A stretch of 64,000 nucleotides of DNA from Leptothoe sp039028535 (GTDB lineage Bacteria > Cyanobacteriota > Cyanobacteriia > Phormidesmidales > Phormidesmidaceae). Positions 36,577-46,004 of this stretch are shown here, in pieces. Every line of letters begins with the position of its first letter. Within the stretch, counting starts at the first letter, position 1. The notes beneath the pieces are model-generated. The model searched no databases, had not been told where the DNA came from, and saw only the letters and a program-made list of their open reading frames with translations. The translations under genes and the position numbers were made by a program. The stretch is from contig JBCCHX010000011.1 of the NCBI GenBank assembly GCA_039028535.1, positions 1 through 64,000 of the forward strand. Direction: 5' to 3'.

Positions 36577-37992
36577 TTAAACAACAATATCCTCAAGCCG
36601 TTCCGCAAAATAATCACGATACAATCGACAACGAGGATGGGCTATGTTCTTGGTTAACGAAATAAGCCCCATACTCTGGAGTTTGTAGGCGAGCATTGAC
36701 TTCAGTTTGACACCATCGTCAGCGGAGATGACTTGTTTAAGTGCGATCGCTAATTCCAGTTCTCGCTGTAAGTTCAGCAGATGCTCTCGTAAATGAGCCC
36801 CATAGATCCCAGACTCCGTTGGGAGTTCCACCAAAAGTTCTTCTAGAAACTCCTCTGGTTGGTTAGCCAATGCCAAAAATGCCAGCTTTAATAAATAGGG
36901 ATGTCCACCCACCCAGACTCGCAGAGGTTTGACTTGCTCAACCTTGCCCGACAAATGGCAGGCCCTAGCAAAGCTCTGAGATTGTTCTAGGGTAAAATCG
37001 GGCAGGCTCACAGGGACACCCACATTAAAAGGAGATTGATGAATATTCAACCGAATATATACATCAGTGGCATGAACAATCACTAATCGAAATTTTTTCC
37101 AAATCAATCGACTGCGAGCCTTTTCATACCAAGATCTAAGCAACCCAAAAAAATCTTCGTATACTTCTGGGTAAGGAAACAGTAAGTCCACATCATCTAA
37201 ACACAACACCAGGGGACTCTCCGCTTGGGGCAATAAATATTTCTCAAAGTAGGTGGTACAACTGACCTTAACCCCCAGACCGTCTTCATCCCAATAGTCT
37301 TCTAGATCAGTGGGAATACCCAACTCCCGACTGATATTTAAGCAAAACCAGCGTAAAAATTGACTCAGGTCCACCAGATGTTTACGTCGATCGGTCAGCT
37401 CCAGGCTCAGATAGACCGTCCGATAGTTTGCATGGGCTACCTGACATAACAAATGATTCACTAGCGACGTTTTACCCATCTGACGAGGAGCTTTTATCCG
37501 CAGCAGAGAACCAGGTTGCAACAATGTTGCATAACAATTTTTTTCGACTGGAGGGCGAGGAATATAATTCTCATCCGGAATCAGGCCTTCACCGTCGATT
37601 GGAAAATTTGTTGCAGTGCCTATCGACTGAACAGAATTCTCTAGAGTCGGCTGAGCGTTAGTAGGAGCAGCCCGGAATACTCCAGATTTTAGGAGGGTAG
37701 CCATCTCATTGTTGCTCAGATGACTTTCTGCAAACCGTTGTAAGGCAGCTTTAAAGTTGCTTTTTCTAACCTTTTCTCCCAGGGCATCTGTGAGTGCTTT
37801 CCATAGTTTTGGGGCAATGTCATTACTAACATAGCTAGTAGAGTATTGATTCTGAGCTGCTATTTGGTCGTAGTCTAGCCGTTGCCAGGCCCCTTTGAGG
37901 ATAATAATTTCCACATCTGTCAGGGACCTTCCCACACTCAATGTAATTGCTTGATTTGCAGCTTGAATCGCATCGTCTACCCCAAAAACCAT
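36577..37992 (-). CDS. HTH (vWA-MoxR-associated type) plus AAA-like protein
   Basis: A 471-residue protein. The N-terminus (about 1-90) is a helical DNA-binding-like domain with SLTDVEIIILKGAWQRLDYD and STSYVSNDIAPKLWKAL, the pattern seen at the start of many cyanobacterial signalling NTPases (the vWA-MoxR-associated protein HTH). Residues about 130-471 form an AAA_35-type NTPase with Walker A APRQMGKTSL (about 168-177) and Walker B LVLCLDDVD. It probably works with the downstream CHASE2 protein, whose AAA domain is of the same family. Such NTPases have been grouped with conflict or programmed-response systems; that role is an inference here. Confidence 0.78.
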   Translation of the reverse strand: MVFGVDDAIQAANQAITLSVGRSLTDVEIIILKGAWQRLDYDQIAAQNQYSTSYVSNDIAPKLWKALTDALGEKVRKSNFKAALQRFAESHLSNNEMATLLKSGVFRAAPTNAQPTLENSVQSIGTATNFPIDGEGLIPDENYIPRPPVEKNCYATLLQPGSLLRIKAPRQMGKTSLVNHLLCQVAHANYRTVYLSLELTDRRKHLVDLSQFLRWFCLNISRELGIPTDLEDYWDEDGLGVKVSCTTYFEKYLLPQAESPLVLCLDDVDLLFPYPEVYEDFFGLLRSWYEKARSRLIWKKFRLVIVHATDVYIRLNIHQSPFNVGVPVSLPDFTLEQSQSFARACHLSGKVEQVKPLRVWVGGHPYLLKLAFLALANQPEEFLEELLVELPTESGIYGAHLREHLLNLQRELELAIALKQVISADDGVKLKSMLAYKLQSMGLISLTKNIAHPRCRLYRDYFAERLEDIVV

Positions 37993-38340
37993 CGTTTTTA
38001 TTCAATATTACTACCTGCTGAATAAGCACATGAAAACAAAACGCAGCAATATTATTAATGGTGGATGCTCTTCTAACGGTCTGAGAAAATTTTAGAAAAG
38101 CCGATGGCAGATCAATCCATCTAACTGATTACACAATTTTTTACATGAAAATTGGAGGGTATCCTGGTGAGTGTTAATTTCCAAACTAACACCGAAATTG
38201 CCTGATATGCCTAAGGGTTGCATATTTTTTGCCTTGCTTGAACTTTGGAAGGACGTAAAGGCAAAAAAAGCCCCCGATGGATTCATCGGGGGCCTACATT
38301 CATTGTTCTAACAAGAGAGGTTGAATCTACTAAACAACTT
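37993..38340. other. 348-bp gap between the AAA operon and fusA
   Basis: No gene is seen. It contains the terminator of the EF-G gene (38262-38294) and the upstream region of the AAA operon (right of 37992), which is AT-rich. A roughly 64-codon open frame on the minus strand (38092-38286) overlaps the terminator and has no recognisable features. Confidence 0.5.
38262..38294 (-). terminator. Rho-independent terminator of the EF-G gene
   Basis: On the minus strand a GCCCCCGATG / CATCGGGGGC stem with a 4-nt loop is followed by TTTTTTT. It lies about 47 bp after the EF-G stop, a textbook intrinsic terminator. Confidence 0.9.
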
Positions 38341-40428
38341 CTAGGCAGCTACACCCTGACGTTCCTTGGCTTCCTTGATCACCTCGTCAGCCACATTTCT
38401 GGGGCAAGGAGCATAGTGATCAAAGGTCATGGAAAACTGGCCACGCCCCGAGGTCATGGTGCGCAGGTCGCCAATGTAGCCAAACATTTCGCTTAGGGGC
38501 ACATCGGCTTTGATGCGTACACCTGTAGGACCAGGCTCCTGAGACTTGATCATACCGCGACGACGGTTGAGGTCACCGATGACATCACCGACATAGTCTT
38601 CAGGAGCAAAGGCGTCTACAGCCATGATCGGCTCTAGAATCTGAGGACCGGCTTTGACAAAGGACTGACGGTAGCCCGCTTTGGCCGCAATTTCAAATGC
38701 GATCGCACTGGAGTCAACCGGGTGGAAGCCACCATCGGTTAGGGTCACCTTAAAGTCAACCACCGGGAATCCGGCCAGCATGCCTTTTTCCATACAGGAG
38801 GCAAAGCCCTTCTCCACCGCAGGCCAAAACTCACGGGGCACGTTACCACCGGTTACCTTGGACTCAAACGTAAAGCCTTCACCGGTTTCATTGGGTTCAA
38901 TGGTGTACTCAATCTTACCAAACTGACCCGAACCACCGGACTGCTTCTTGTGGGTGTAGCTATCATTTAGAACCTTGGTGATAGACTCGCGATAGGCCAC
39001 CTGAGGTTTACCTACTTCCACTTCGATGCCGTGGGTGCGCTTAAGGATGTCCACCTTAATATCCAGGTGTAGTTCACCCATGCCTTTAAGAATGGTCTCA
39101 CCGCTCTCCTGGTCGGTTTCTACCTGGAAGGAGGGATCCTCTTGCACCATCTTGCCAAGGGCGATACCCATCTTCTCTGAGCCGCCCTTATCCTTGGCTT
39201 CAACTGCGATGGAAATCACCGGATCGGGGAAGACCATCGGTTCTAGGGTGGCTGGCTCTTTCGGATCACAGAGGGTGTGACCGGTTTGGACAGTCTTCAT
39301 CCCCAGCAGAGCGACAATGTCGCCAGCCTGAGCACTGTCCATTTCCTGACGGTCGTCAGCATGCATTTCCACAATGCGGCTGACCCGCTCGGTTTTACCA
39401 GTGGCCGTGTTGAGGATGGTGTCACCCTTTTTGAGGGTACCGGAGTATACGCGGGTAAAGGTAAGGGCACCAAAGCGGTCGTCCATAATCTTGAACGCCA
39501 GGGCGCGCAGCGGATAATCAGGATCAACCTTGGCCATGCCGCCGGTTTCGTTACCTTCGATGTCCACCTCAGGCTGGGGCTTAACCTCAGTGGGGCTAGG
39601 TAGATAGTCTACAACGGCATCTAGCACCAGCTGTACACCCTTGTTCTTAAAGGAAGAACCACAGTAGGTGGGGAAGAACGCTAGTTCGCGAGTACCCTTA
39701 CGGATGCAGGCTTTGAGTTCGTCAATGGAAATTTCCTCGCCTTCGAGGTACTTCTCCATGAGGTCGTCGTCTTGCTCAACGGCCAGCTCGATTAGCTTTT
39801 CGCGCCATTCAGCTACATCATCAGCCATATCCTCAGGGATATCTTTGATTTCGTAGTTCATTGGTTCGCCCGAATCGTCCCAGATCCAGGCTTTCTCAGT
39901 CAGTAGGTCAACCACACCAACAAAGTCATTCTCAATACCGATGGGCAGAACCATTACCAAGGGTTCTGCCGCCAGAATATCCTTAACCTGCTTAACCACC
40001 CGATAAAAATCAGCACCCGTGCGGTCTAGCTTGTTGACATAAATAATGCGGGCAACTTCGGAATCGTTAGCATAGCGCCAGTTGGTTTCAGACTGAGGCT
40101 CTACACCACCCGACCCACAAAATACGCCGACACCGCCGTCTAGCACTTTCAGCGAGCGATAGACCTCAATGGTGAAATCAACGTGACCTGGAGTGTCAAT
40201 AATATTGAGCTGATGATCATTCCAGAAACAGGATGTGGCCGCAGACTGAATCGTAATACCGCGCTCTTTTTCCTGGTCCATAAAGTCGGTGGTGGCCGCA
40301 CCATCATGCACCTCACCGATCTTGTGTACCTTACCGGTCAACTTCAAGATACGCTCGGTGGTGGTGGTCTTACCTGCGTCTACGTGGGCAAAAATGCCAA
40401 TATTTCTATAACGACTGAGATCTTTCAT
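38341..40428 (-). CDS. fusA: Elongation factor G
   Basis: A 695-residue translational GTPase that drives tRNA-mRNA translocation and ribosome recycling. The GTPase motifs are intact: P-loop AHVDAGKTTTTER, switch I/II region GITIQSAATSCFW and DTPGHVDF, and NKLDRTGAD. Domains III to V follow, including the C-terminal GQFSMTFDHYAP. It stands alone, not in a str operon (rpsL-rpsG-fusA-tuf), so it may be a paralogue of the main EF-G, as found in several cyanobacteria. I cannot decide this without the rest of the genome. Confidence 0.93.
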   Translation of the reverse strand: MKDLSRYRNIGIFAHVDAGKTTTTERILKLTGKVHKIGEVHDGAATTDFMDQEKERGITIQSAATSCFWNDHQLNIIDTPGHVDFTIEVYRSLKVLDGGVGVFCGSGGVEPQSETNWRYANDSEVARIIYVNKLDRTGADFYRVVKQVKDILAAEPLVMVLPIGIENDFVGVVDLLTEKAWIWDDSGEPMNYEIKDIPEDMADDVAEWREKLIELAVEQDDDLMEKYLEGEEISIDELKACIRKGTRELAFFPTYCGSSFKNKGVQLVLDAVVDYLPSPTEVKPQPEVDIEGNETGGMAKVDPDYPLRALAFKIMDDRFGALTFTRVYSGTLKKGDTILNTATGKTERVSRIVEMHADDRQEMDSAQAGDIVALLGMKTVQTGHTLCDPKEPATLEPMVFPDPVISIAVEAKDKGGSEKMGIALGKMVQEDPSFQVETDQESGETILKGMGELHLDIKVDILKRTHGIEVEVGKPQVAYRESITKVLNDSYTHKKQSGGSGQFGKIEYTIEPNETGEGFTFESKVTGGNVPREFWPAVEKGFASCMEKGMLAGFPVVDFKVTLTDGGFHPVDSSAIAFEIAAKAGYRQSFVKAGPQILEPIMAVDAFAPEDYVGDVIGDLNRRRGMIKSQEPGPTGVRIKADVPLSEMFGYIGDLRTMTSGRGQFSMTFDHYAPCPRNVADEVIKEAKERQGVAA

Positions 40429-40758
40429 GGGTATTTTCTAGGGTTTAACTACGTCTCCAAACAGTTTTTGACCACCTTGTCGGACCGTTTCAGGACCATT
40501 CAGAGCTAAAGCAGACTCGGCCAAGCTGGGACGAACTAATCGTTGCCACAGGCATTAGATAGTTTACTTCAAAATTATTCACATTCCCTTAATTCTTAGC
40601 ACATGGCTGCCTAAGCATCTGGGAAATGCGAGTAATAGAACCTGGCTGTAGATAGCACTATGGTACCAAGTCGGCTCCGGCAATGGTGGTGGCTGACATC
40701 GTAATAACCGACCTATTCGGCACCAGCCAAAACTCGGTTTCACCAGGCTGCACGGAAT
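40429..40758. other. 330-bp intergenic region upstream of EF-G
   Basis: It should contain the EF-G promoter. Nothing distinctive was recognised. Just past the stop of the glycosyltransferase, the minus strand keeps an open 31-codon frame (about 40660-40755) starting at GTG, but I see no family features in it. Confidence 0.4.
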
Positions 40759-42447
40759 CTACTTCTGGGGGGTAAACACCAAGCGGGCGAGCTGGTAGGT
40801 TTCTTCTGTTTGTAAAATCTCTGCCGACTGACTGACGCCGATAGCGGTGGCGATCTCCTCTGGATGCCCCACTACTAATGCCTGTCCCGTCGCCTGCAGT
40901 TGTTCCGAATCAGGGTTATATACATAGAGCACCGGTCTCTGGGTGTAAAACACTAGGCTAGGTTTCATAAATCCCACCATGGCCAATGTTTCATCGGTCT
41001 GCTGCTCTGTTTGGATAGTTTCAGCTAGCTGTCGCAGGGGGAGTTGCCGCTGCGCATCAGCAATTGCCGCCACAGGCAAAATGGACACCACCGTAAACGC
41101 TGCGAAAGCTACAGCACCCACAGCCCATACCCAGCGGACTCGTCGCATTAGCAGTAGACCTATCCCTGCCAACGTAGCTAGCCCCCATACCAGGGAGCCA
41201 TACACCATGGCCTGAGAGTCCCTCACCCGAACTGGAAAATCGGGCATGACCGGGTCACCACCCAGCCAGTTGGGGGTGAGGTAGGAGGCCACCGCCAACA
41301 GCGCAAAAAATACAATACTCAGCACCGCACTCATCCAGGTGCCGCGATGTCTTGGTCCGGCCCACATCAGCCCGACCATGATCGCCGCTGCAGGCATCAG
41401 TGGTAGGACATAGCTGGGCAGCTTGGTGACAGCCGCTGTAAAAAAGCAAAAGATGGCCAAGAACCAAATCAGAGCAAACAAACCCAGCTGTTTTTCCCTG
41501 GGCTGTCGTCGCCAATAGCCGAGGGACCAAGGGCGTAACCGGGCCATGGCAAACACCAACCCCGGCGACCAGGGTAAAAAGCCCACCGCCACAACGGCAA
41601 AGTAAAAGTACCAGGGGGCGGCATGGCCGTTGACCACGTCGGTAAAGCGCTCATAGTTGTGATAGCCAAAAAAGCTGTCAATGTAGGTTTGACCATGGAT
41701 GACAATGACGGCGACAAACCAGGGCACCGTCAGTAACAGCACCAGTAGACTGCCCTTGAGTAGTTTGACTTCCTTGAGCAGGTTGCGGATCTGGCCCATG
41801 TAGGCGGCAAATCCAAATACCACCAGACCTGGAATGACGGCTCCCACTGGACCTTTGTCTAATACGGCCAGGGCGACAAAGGTGTAAAAGCCGTAGTACC
41901 AGCGGGCTATGCCGCCCTGGGCATAGCCCCAGAAGAAACACAGAAGTGCTGCTCCCATACAGCCTGACAGCAGCATGTCCGACACACCAGTACGGGCCCA
42001 TACGAGAGTCTGAGGATGGAGGGCCATGGCCACGGCACCGATAGTTGCTGCTAAGGTGAAAGCTCGCTTTTTGTCTGGACTATCGGCGACTTGGGCAGCG
42101 CCATGGGAGTAGCCAAATCGCTCTAGGGTATAAAAGCTAAATCCGGCTAAACCGGCAGCTGCGATCGCAGATGGCAACCGCACCCCCCACTCGCCAACAC
42201 CCAAAATATGGAAACCCAGGGCCATGCCCCAGTAAACCAGAGGCGGCTTATCAAAGCGGGTTTCGCCATTGAAATATGGGGTAATCCAATCGCCCGTGGC
42301 ATACATCTGACGGGCGGCTTCGGCAAACAAAGGTTCTGTTTCATCCACCAAGCCGATACCGCCCAGCTGCCAGAAAAAGGCAATCGCCAGGGTAACGATA
42401 ACAACGGCGATCGCACCCCAGCGGGCGGATGAGGATGATGGAGCCAT
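40759..42447 (-). CDS. GT39/GT83-type membrane glycosyltransferase
   Basis: A 562-residue polytopic membrane protein of the PMT/ArnT superfamily, which transfers sugars from polyprenyl-phosphate donors to lipids or proteins on the periplasmic side. Evidence: GLVDETEPLFAEAARQM, with the acidic DET-E motif in the first periplasmic loop, then FNGETRFDKPPLVYW, both hallmarks of ArnT-like enzymes, followed by about ten hydrophobic segments and a soluble C-terminal region (about 460-562). The acceptor is unknown. It is followed 28 bp away by the YdcF gene on the same strand, so the pair could form an envelope operon. Confidence 0.85.
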   Translation of the reverse strand: MAPSSSSARWGAIAVVIVTLAIAFFWQLGGIGLVDETEPLFAEAARQMYATGDWITPYFNGETRFDKPPLVYWGMALGFHILGVGEWGVRLPSAIAAAGLAGFSFYTLERFGYSHGAAQVADSPDKKRAFTLAATIGAVAMALHPQTLVWARTGVSDMLLSGCMGAALLCFFWGYAQGGIARWYYGFYTFVALAVLDKGPVGAVIPGLVVFGFAAYMGQIRNLLKEVKLLKGSLLVLLLTVPWFVAVIVIHGQTYIDSFFGYHNYERFTDVVNGHAAPWYFYFAVVAVGFLPWSPGLVFAMARLRPWSLGYWRRQPREKQLGLFALIWFLAIFCFFTAAVTKLPSYVLPLMPAAAIMVGLMWAGPRHRGTWMSAVLSIVFFALLAVASYLTPNWLGGDPVMPDFPVRVRDSQAMVYGSLVWGLATLAGIGLLLMRRVRWVWAVGAVAFAAFTVVSILPVAAIADAQRQLPLRQLAETIQTEQQTDETLAMVGFMKPSLVFYTQRPVLYVYNPDSEQLQATGQALVVGHPEEIATAIGVSQSAEILQTEETYQLARLVFTPQK

Positions 42448-42475
42448 GGCGGTTTTAAAACACTGCCGCCCTAGT

Positions 42476-43270
42476 TTACTGCGCAGCGGTCGTGCTCACG
42501 GTGTCAATAGACCGGGGCCAATAGCGGCCCATCAGGCCATAGGTAACCAAACCCATGGATTCTCGCAGGGCTAGCAGTCGTCGATAGCGCTGGCCTAATT
42601 CGAGGGGTAGCGGACTGGCATAGGGGAGCACCCGAAAGCCCAAGCTGCTAAACACCAGTTGCGATCGCAGCAGATGGGGCGGGTCGCTGATCAAAATGAT
42701 AGAGTTCACTCCCGTCGGTAAAAGCTGCTGAGCCGTATATTGAGCATTTTCTTCGGTGGTCTTTGAGCAATTTTCCCCAGATATTTTGCTGGGGTCGACA
42801 CCGAATTGAGTGAGCATGGAGGCCATGATGGGGGCATCGTCACGACCGCTGACAAATACCTGGGGAGCCGCATCCTGCAGGACAAGCTCCGCTGCTTTCA
42901 TCACCCGGTCAGAGTTAAACCACTGACCCCGTCCCAGGACAACCACCGCGTCAGCCGCTTGGCCATTGTAGGTGGGCAAAAACGTGGTCAGCAGCGGTTC
43001 ACCAATAAGCAGCGGAGAGAGACTCAAAAAAAGGGCTACCGGAAACCCCCACAGCCATAGCCGTTTGATCGAACGCCCCCGACCCAGCAGGATAAATCCC
43101 CGCATCAAGAGCCCACTGATAATCAAAAAACTCAGCATACATATTCCCCCCAACATCAGACTGGCTATGGGAGATCGCATCAGCCAATAAAATGTTGAGT
43201 AGGTAAATTGAGTCCAGTGGTTGATACTGATGTCCGTTTTGCAGACATTTAGAATCGTCTCAAGGTCCAT
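42476..43270 (-). CDS. YdcF/ElyC-like DUF218 membrane protein
   Basis: A 264-residue protein. Two N-terminal transmembrane helices (about 33-60 and 70-95) are followed by a DUF218 domain with ADAVVVLGRGQWFNSDRVMKA, PQVFVSGRDDAP and the ENCSKTTEENAQYT motif (acidic/Thr cluster of the family), then SIILISDPPHLLRSQLVF. Members such as ElyC and SanA affect envelope integrity and polyprenyl-lipid carriers. The start is ATG 43270; the TTG two codons earlier is less likely. Upstream of the glycosyltransferase on the same strand, so joint expression is plausible. Confidence 0.82.
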   Translation of the reverse strand: MDLETILNVCKTDISINHWTQFTYSTFYWLMRSPIASLMLGGICMLSFLIISGLLMRGFILLGRGRSIKRLWLWGFPVALFLSLSPLLIGEPLLTTFLPTYNGQAADAVVVLGRGQWFNSDRVMKAAELVLQDAAPQVFVSGRDDAPIMASMLTQFGVDPSKISGENCSKTTEENAQYTAQQLLPTGVNSIILISDPPHLLRSQLVFSSLGFRVLPYASPLPLELGQRYRRLLALRESMGLVTYGLMGRYWPRSIDTVSTTAAQ

Positions 43271-43447
43271 GCGCAATAGCTGTGATGTAATGTCCGATGG
43301 CGACAGGGTGTCTACTTACATTGTGTAAAACATACAGTGGATTGCCAGGGGTGAATGTCAGCGAGCCTAAAAAATATATGTTACGTCTCACCATGAGAAC
43401 ATCCACGGCTGCTATCCCCCACGGCTGCTATCCACAGTTACCAGCGC

Positions 43448-44374
43448 TTACAAAAAAGACACGATTGCGGCAGCAGTGTTCCTTGGTTTTTCTAGATGGG
43501 GCACATGGCCACACTCAGGGACCCATACCAGCCGACTGTTAGAAAGGGTTTGCTCAAACCGCTGCGCATCTTTGGTGCCTAAAATTTTGTCCTGCTCTCC
43601 CCAGATGATCAAGGTGGGGGGCTGAAGTTTTTGAATGCGGTTGCTCAAAAAGTTATAGCCGCCGCTTTTGGTAAAGGCGATCAGTGCTTCTTTCCAATGG
43701 GGCATCTGTAGGTGTAAGGCGGCACAGAGTTCGGCATCTGGGGTGACCAGGGTGCGATCGCAATAGGCCTGCTGGCTAATGCGTCGCCTCACCCCAGGAT
43801 TCTTTAAGAATGCTGTGGCCCAGCTGTCTAGCGGTGGCACCATCAGCTTGCCCATGGCTGGTCCTGCTGCAAACCCCGCACTGTCCAGCAGGACAAGTTT
43901 CTCCACTGCCTCTGGAAAATCGAGGGCAAAATCAATGGCTGCAGCCCCACCCATGGAGGCTCCGGCCAGGATCATGGGCTTGCCAATCTGCTGCTGCCAA
44001 AAGCTGTAGAGGTGATGTTTGATGGTAGTAGGTGCGATCTCAGCCCCAGAGGTGCGGTCAGTAAAGCCAAACCCCAGCAAATCCATGGCCCACACTTGGG
44101 CGTGGGACGCTAGCTGGGGAACCAAACGACGAAATTCAAAAATCGAGCTATCAAATCCGGGTAGCAATATAATCGGCTTACCCGCTCCAGTACACACATA
44201 GCTAGTGGCAATGGGCTGCTCTGTGAGTTGGGTAGAAATATCAGCAAACTGAATTTGCTCGGCTAAAGCCACCGATGTGGTCTCGGTCAAATGCTGAGCA
44301 GCCGCGGGTAATGTGGTGGTCGCCATCAAGGAAAGTTGAGAAAAGTACAAACGTCTGTTGCATTTTCTCATCAT
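43448..44374 (-). CDS. Alpha/beta hydrolase
   Basis: A 308-residue alpha/beta-hydrolase-fold protein. The oxyanion-region motif LLPGFDSS is followed by the nucleophile elbow GASMGG, with Ser as nucleophile; the acid is expected in IIWGEQDKILG and the catalytic His in PECGHVPHLEKP. The N-terminus is uncertain: ATG 44374 gives an extra basic leader, while ATG 44326 (MATTTLPAAAQ) matches the start of relatives better. The substrate is unknown. Confidence 0.85.
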   Translation of the reverse strand: MMRKCNRRLYFSQLSLMATTTLPAAAQHLTETTSVALAEQIQFADISTQLTEQPIATSYVCTGAGKPIILLPGFDSSIFEFRRLVPQLASHAQVWAMDLLGFGFTDRTSGAEIAPTTIKHHLYSFWQQQIGKPMILAGASMGGAAAIDFALDFPEAVEKLVLLDSAGFAAGPAMGKLMVPPLDSWATAFLKNPGVRRRISQQAYCDRTLVTPDAELCAALHLQMPHWKEALIAFTKSGGYNFLSNRIQKLQPPTLIIWGEQDKILGTKDAQRFEQTLSNSRLVWVPECGHVPHLEKPRNTAAAIVSFL

Positions 44375-44866
44375 CTCTCGTCGTTAAGGTGGAGTCATTC
44401 CTGATTTAAGCAACGGGCTGATTCCGTGGTGCTCTGTAAAATTTGTTGCTGGCCGATAGATAGCATCGTCCCAACAAATTTATAGGTTGTCAGCGATGGG
44501 CCTAGCCCACCGCTGGATTAGCACTATCATCGACAGGGAACAAAAAAGGAATGAGCTAAACCCAATGTTGGGAGATACGCACGACTTAGCTCAGCTCTTG
44601 CACTAACAATTGACTGTGTGGCTAAAGCCCGCGCTGGGTTGAAACGCCAGCGCTAATTGAAGATTGTCCGCTAAAGGGACAATTGGGTATGGCAGCGCAG
44701 AAAGTCAGTGGTGGGGTGATCGAGGCATCATTCAGTGTTGTGGAAGCGATTCTTAAACACACATCTCCGATGATTGTGTCCCTTCAGTGGACACTCTTCG
44801 GTAGCCCTGGGTTTTGAACCCTGGGCGGGTTGACGCTTCCCCACCAGGTGCAAGATCTAAGTCAGG
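44375..44866. other. 492-bp intergenic region, mostly repeat
   Basis: No gene is seen. The right two thirds are copy B of the hairpin-rich repeat (44600-44858). The left part is the upstream region of the alpha/beta hydrolase. Confidence 0.55.
44600..44858 (+). repeat. Hairpin-rich interspersed repeat, copy B
   Basis: A relative of 22153-22425 in the opposite orientation, sharing nine ordered blocks. Visible hairpins are ATTGTCC-GCTAAA-GGGACAAT (44663 onward), GTGTCC-CTTCAGT-GGACAC, GGGTT-TTG-AACCC and CGCGCTGG...CCAGCGC. It could be a MITE or a structured-RNA repeat. Confidence 0.65.
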
Positions 44867-45442
44867 CTAAATTGCCGCAAACCCAAAGGTGACATTAAAC
44901 TGGCGACACCAAATAACAGCAGACTTAAAATCATCAACGGAGATATCTTCAGGAATTTCATAACGTTGGCTACCCTCAATTGATTGCAGGTCGCCCAGAT
45001 TTACATATTGTTCAGAACTGTAGCTTTGAGGAGTGGCTTCTTTATGTAGCAATACAAATAGATCAGGACCATCTTCGGTGCTAAAGGACTGATCAAACTC
45101 AAGATAACGCTTACCATTTTCTTCAACGATAGTCGCGCCACCCGCTGTCTCACTAGAAACGGCAACAAAGCTGCTAGTATCTGCCGCCGCTGCACAAGGA
45201 TCAGCGGCGGCGCAAGGATTAGCAGCGGCGGCGCAAGGGTCAGCCGCACAGGGGTCAGCGGCGCAAGGATTAGCAGCGGCTGCACAAGGATCAGCTGCGC
45301 AAGGGTCAGCCGCCGCACAAGGGTCAACTGCCGCTGCCGCACAGGGATTTGCATAGGCAGGCTGTACCGCACTGGTGATAACAGCGGTACCAACGGTGAG
45401 CAGAGACGAAATGGCTAGGGCTGCAACGTATGTAAGCTTCAT
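44867..45442 (-). CDS. Secreted DM13 domain protein with Cys-rich (D/N)PCAA repeats
   Basis: A 191-residue protein. Signal peptide (about 1-31, AALAISSLLTVGTAV and ending AYA), then nine Asp/Asn-Pro-Cys-Ala units at about 32-87, spaced five to seven residues apart, then a DM13-like domain (about 90-191) with GKRYLEFDQSFSTEDGPDLF, LHKEA and FKSAVIWCRQFNVTFG. DM13 has been proposed to be a cytochrome-like redox domain; a Cys in the final segment is conserved. The repeat may bind metal or form disulfide cross-links; that is an inference. Confidence 0.8.
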   Translation of the reverse strand: MKLTYVAALAISSLLTVGTAVITSAVQPAYANPCAAAAVDPCAAADPCAADPCAAAANPCAADPCAADPCAAAANPCAAADPCAAAADTSSFVAVSSETAGGATIVEENGKRYLEFDQSFSTEDGPDLFVLLHKEATPQSYSSEQYVNLGDLQSIEGSQRYEIPEDISVDDFKSAVIWCRQFNVTFGFAAI

Positions 45443-45599
45443 GATTGTTGTTTAAGAGTAGGTCTGTAGAAGACATCAGAAGGTAAAAACCACCTGCTCT
45501 ACATGGCTTAGTTAACAGGGGCTCACTGAGCCTTACCTGAGTAAGTTGTCTAAATAAATAAGCTTTAGCTTAGAAAAACCTGATTTGTAGAAGAGCGTT

Positions 45600-45956
45600 C
45601 TAAACTTCTTTAATAAAAACGGGTTTTTCCCAAATAATCAGCACAATACAACCTTCGTCACTGACCACATTGTGACTTGAACCTGGCGGATTAATCACTA
45701 AGGTACCTGTGGCATGGTTGCCCTGGTAATCCCGCTGGGAACCCGACAACACAATAATGTGTTCATAACCTGTATGGCTGTGGTCTGGCACCTTGGCCCC
45801 TGGCTCATACTTTAATAATGCTGCCGATGGTCCCTGTTGACCATCGCCATAGAGACGATGAATCTCAACACCTCGGCGAAAAGGCTGCCAAGATAGACAT
45901 TCCGGATGTTGGGCCAAGAGAAATAAATTGCCTAAAATCACAGGTTTAAAGCTCAA
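45600..45956 (-). CDS. Cupin domain protein
   Basis: A 118-residue single-domain cupin. The two cupin motifs are visible as KVPDHSHTGYEHIIVLSG, with two His and a Glu, and the second His in PPGSSHNVVSDEG, so a metal-binding barrel is likely. It resembles ChrR-type cupins found beside small-amide hydrolase genes. It lies downstream of the ABC ATPase on the same strand, so a link to that nitrogen cluster is possible. Confidence 0.8.
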   Translation of the reverse strand: MSFKPVILGNLFLLAQHPECLSWQPFRRGVEIHRLYGDGQQGPSAALLKYEPGAKVPDHSHTGYEHIIVLSGSQRDYQGNHATGTLVINPPGSSHNVVSDEGCIVLIIWEKPVFIKEV

Positions 45957-46004
45957 TGTTGTATCAGCTTACAAGTCTAAGAAAAAGAGATTATATGCTT
46001 TCAT

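Noticed and set aside
38262..38294. Riboswitch downstream of the AAA operon
   Set aside because: The stem with T7 tail is a plain intrinsic terminator of the EF-G gene.
45170..45360. Tandem repeat as a CRISPR array
   Set aside because: The short periodic DNA is the coding sequence for (D/N)PCAA, with no spacers between units.
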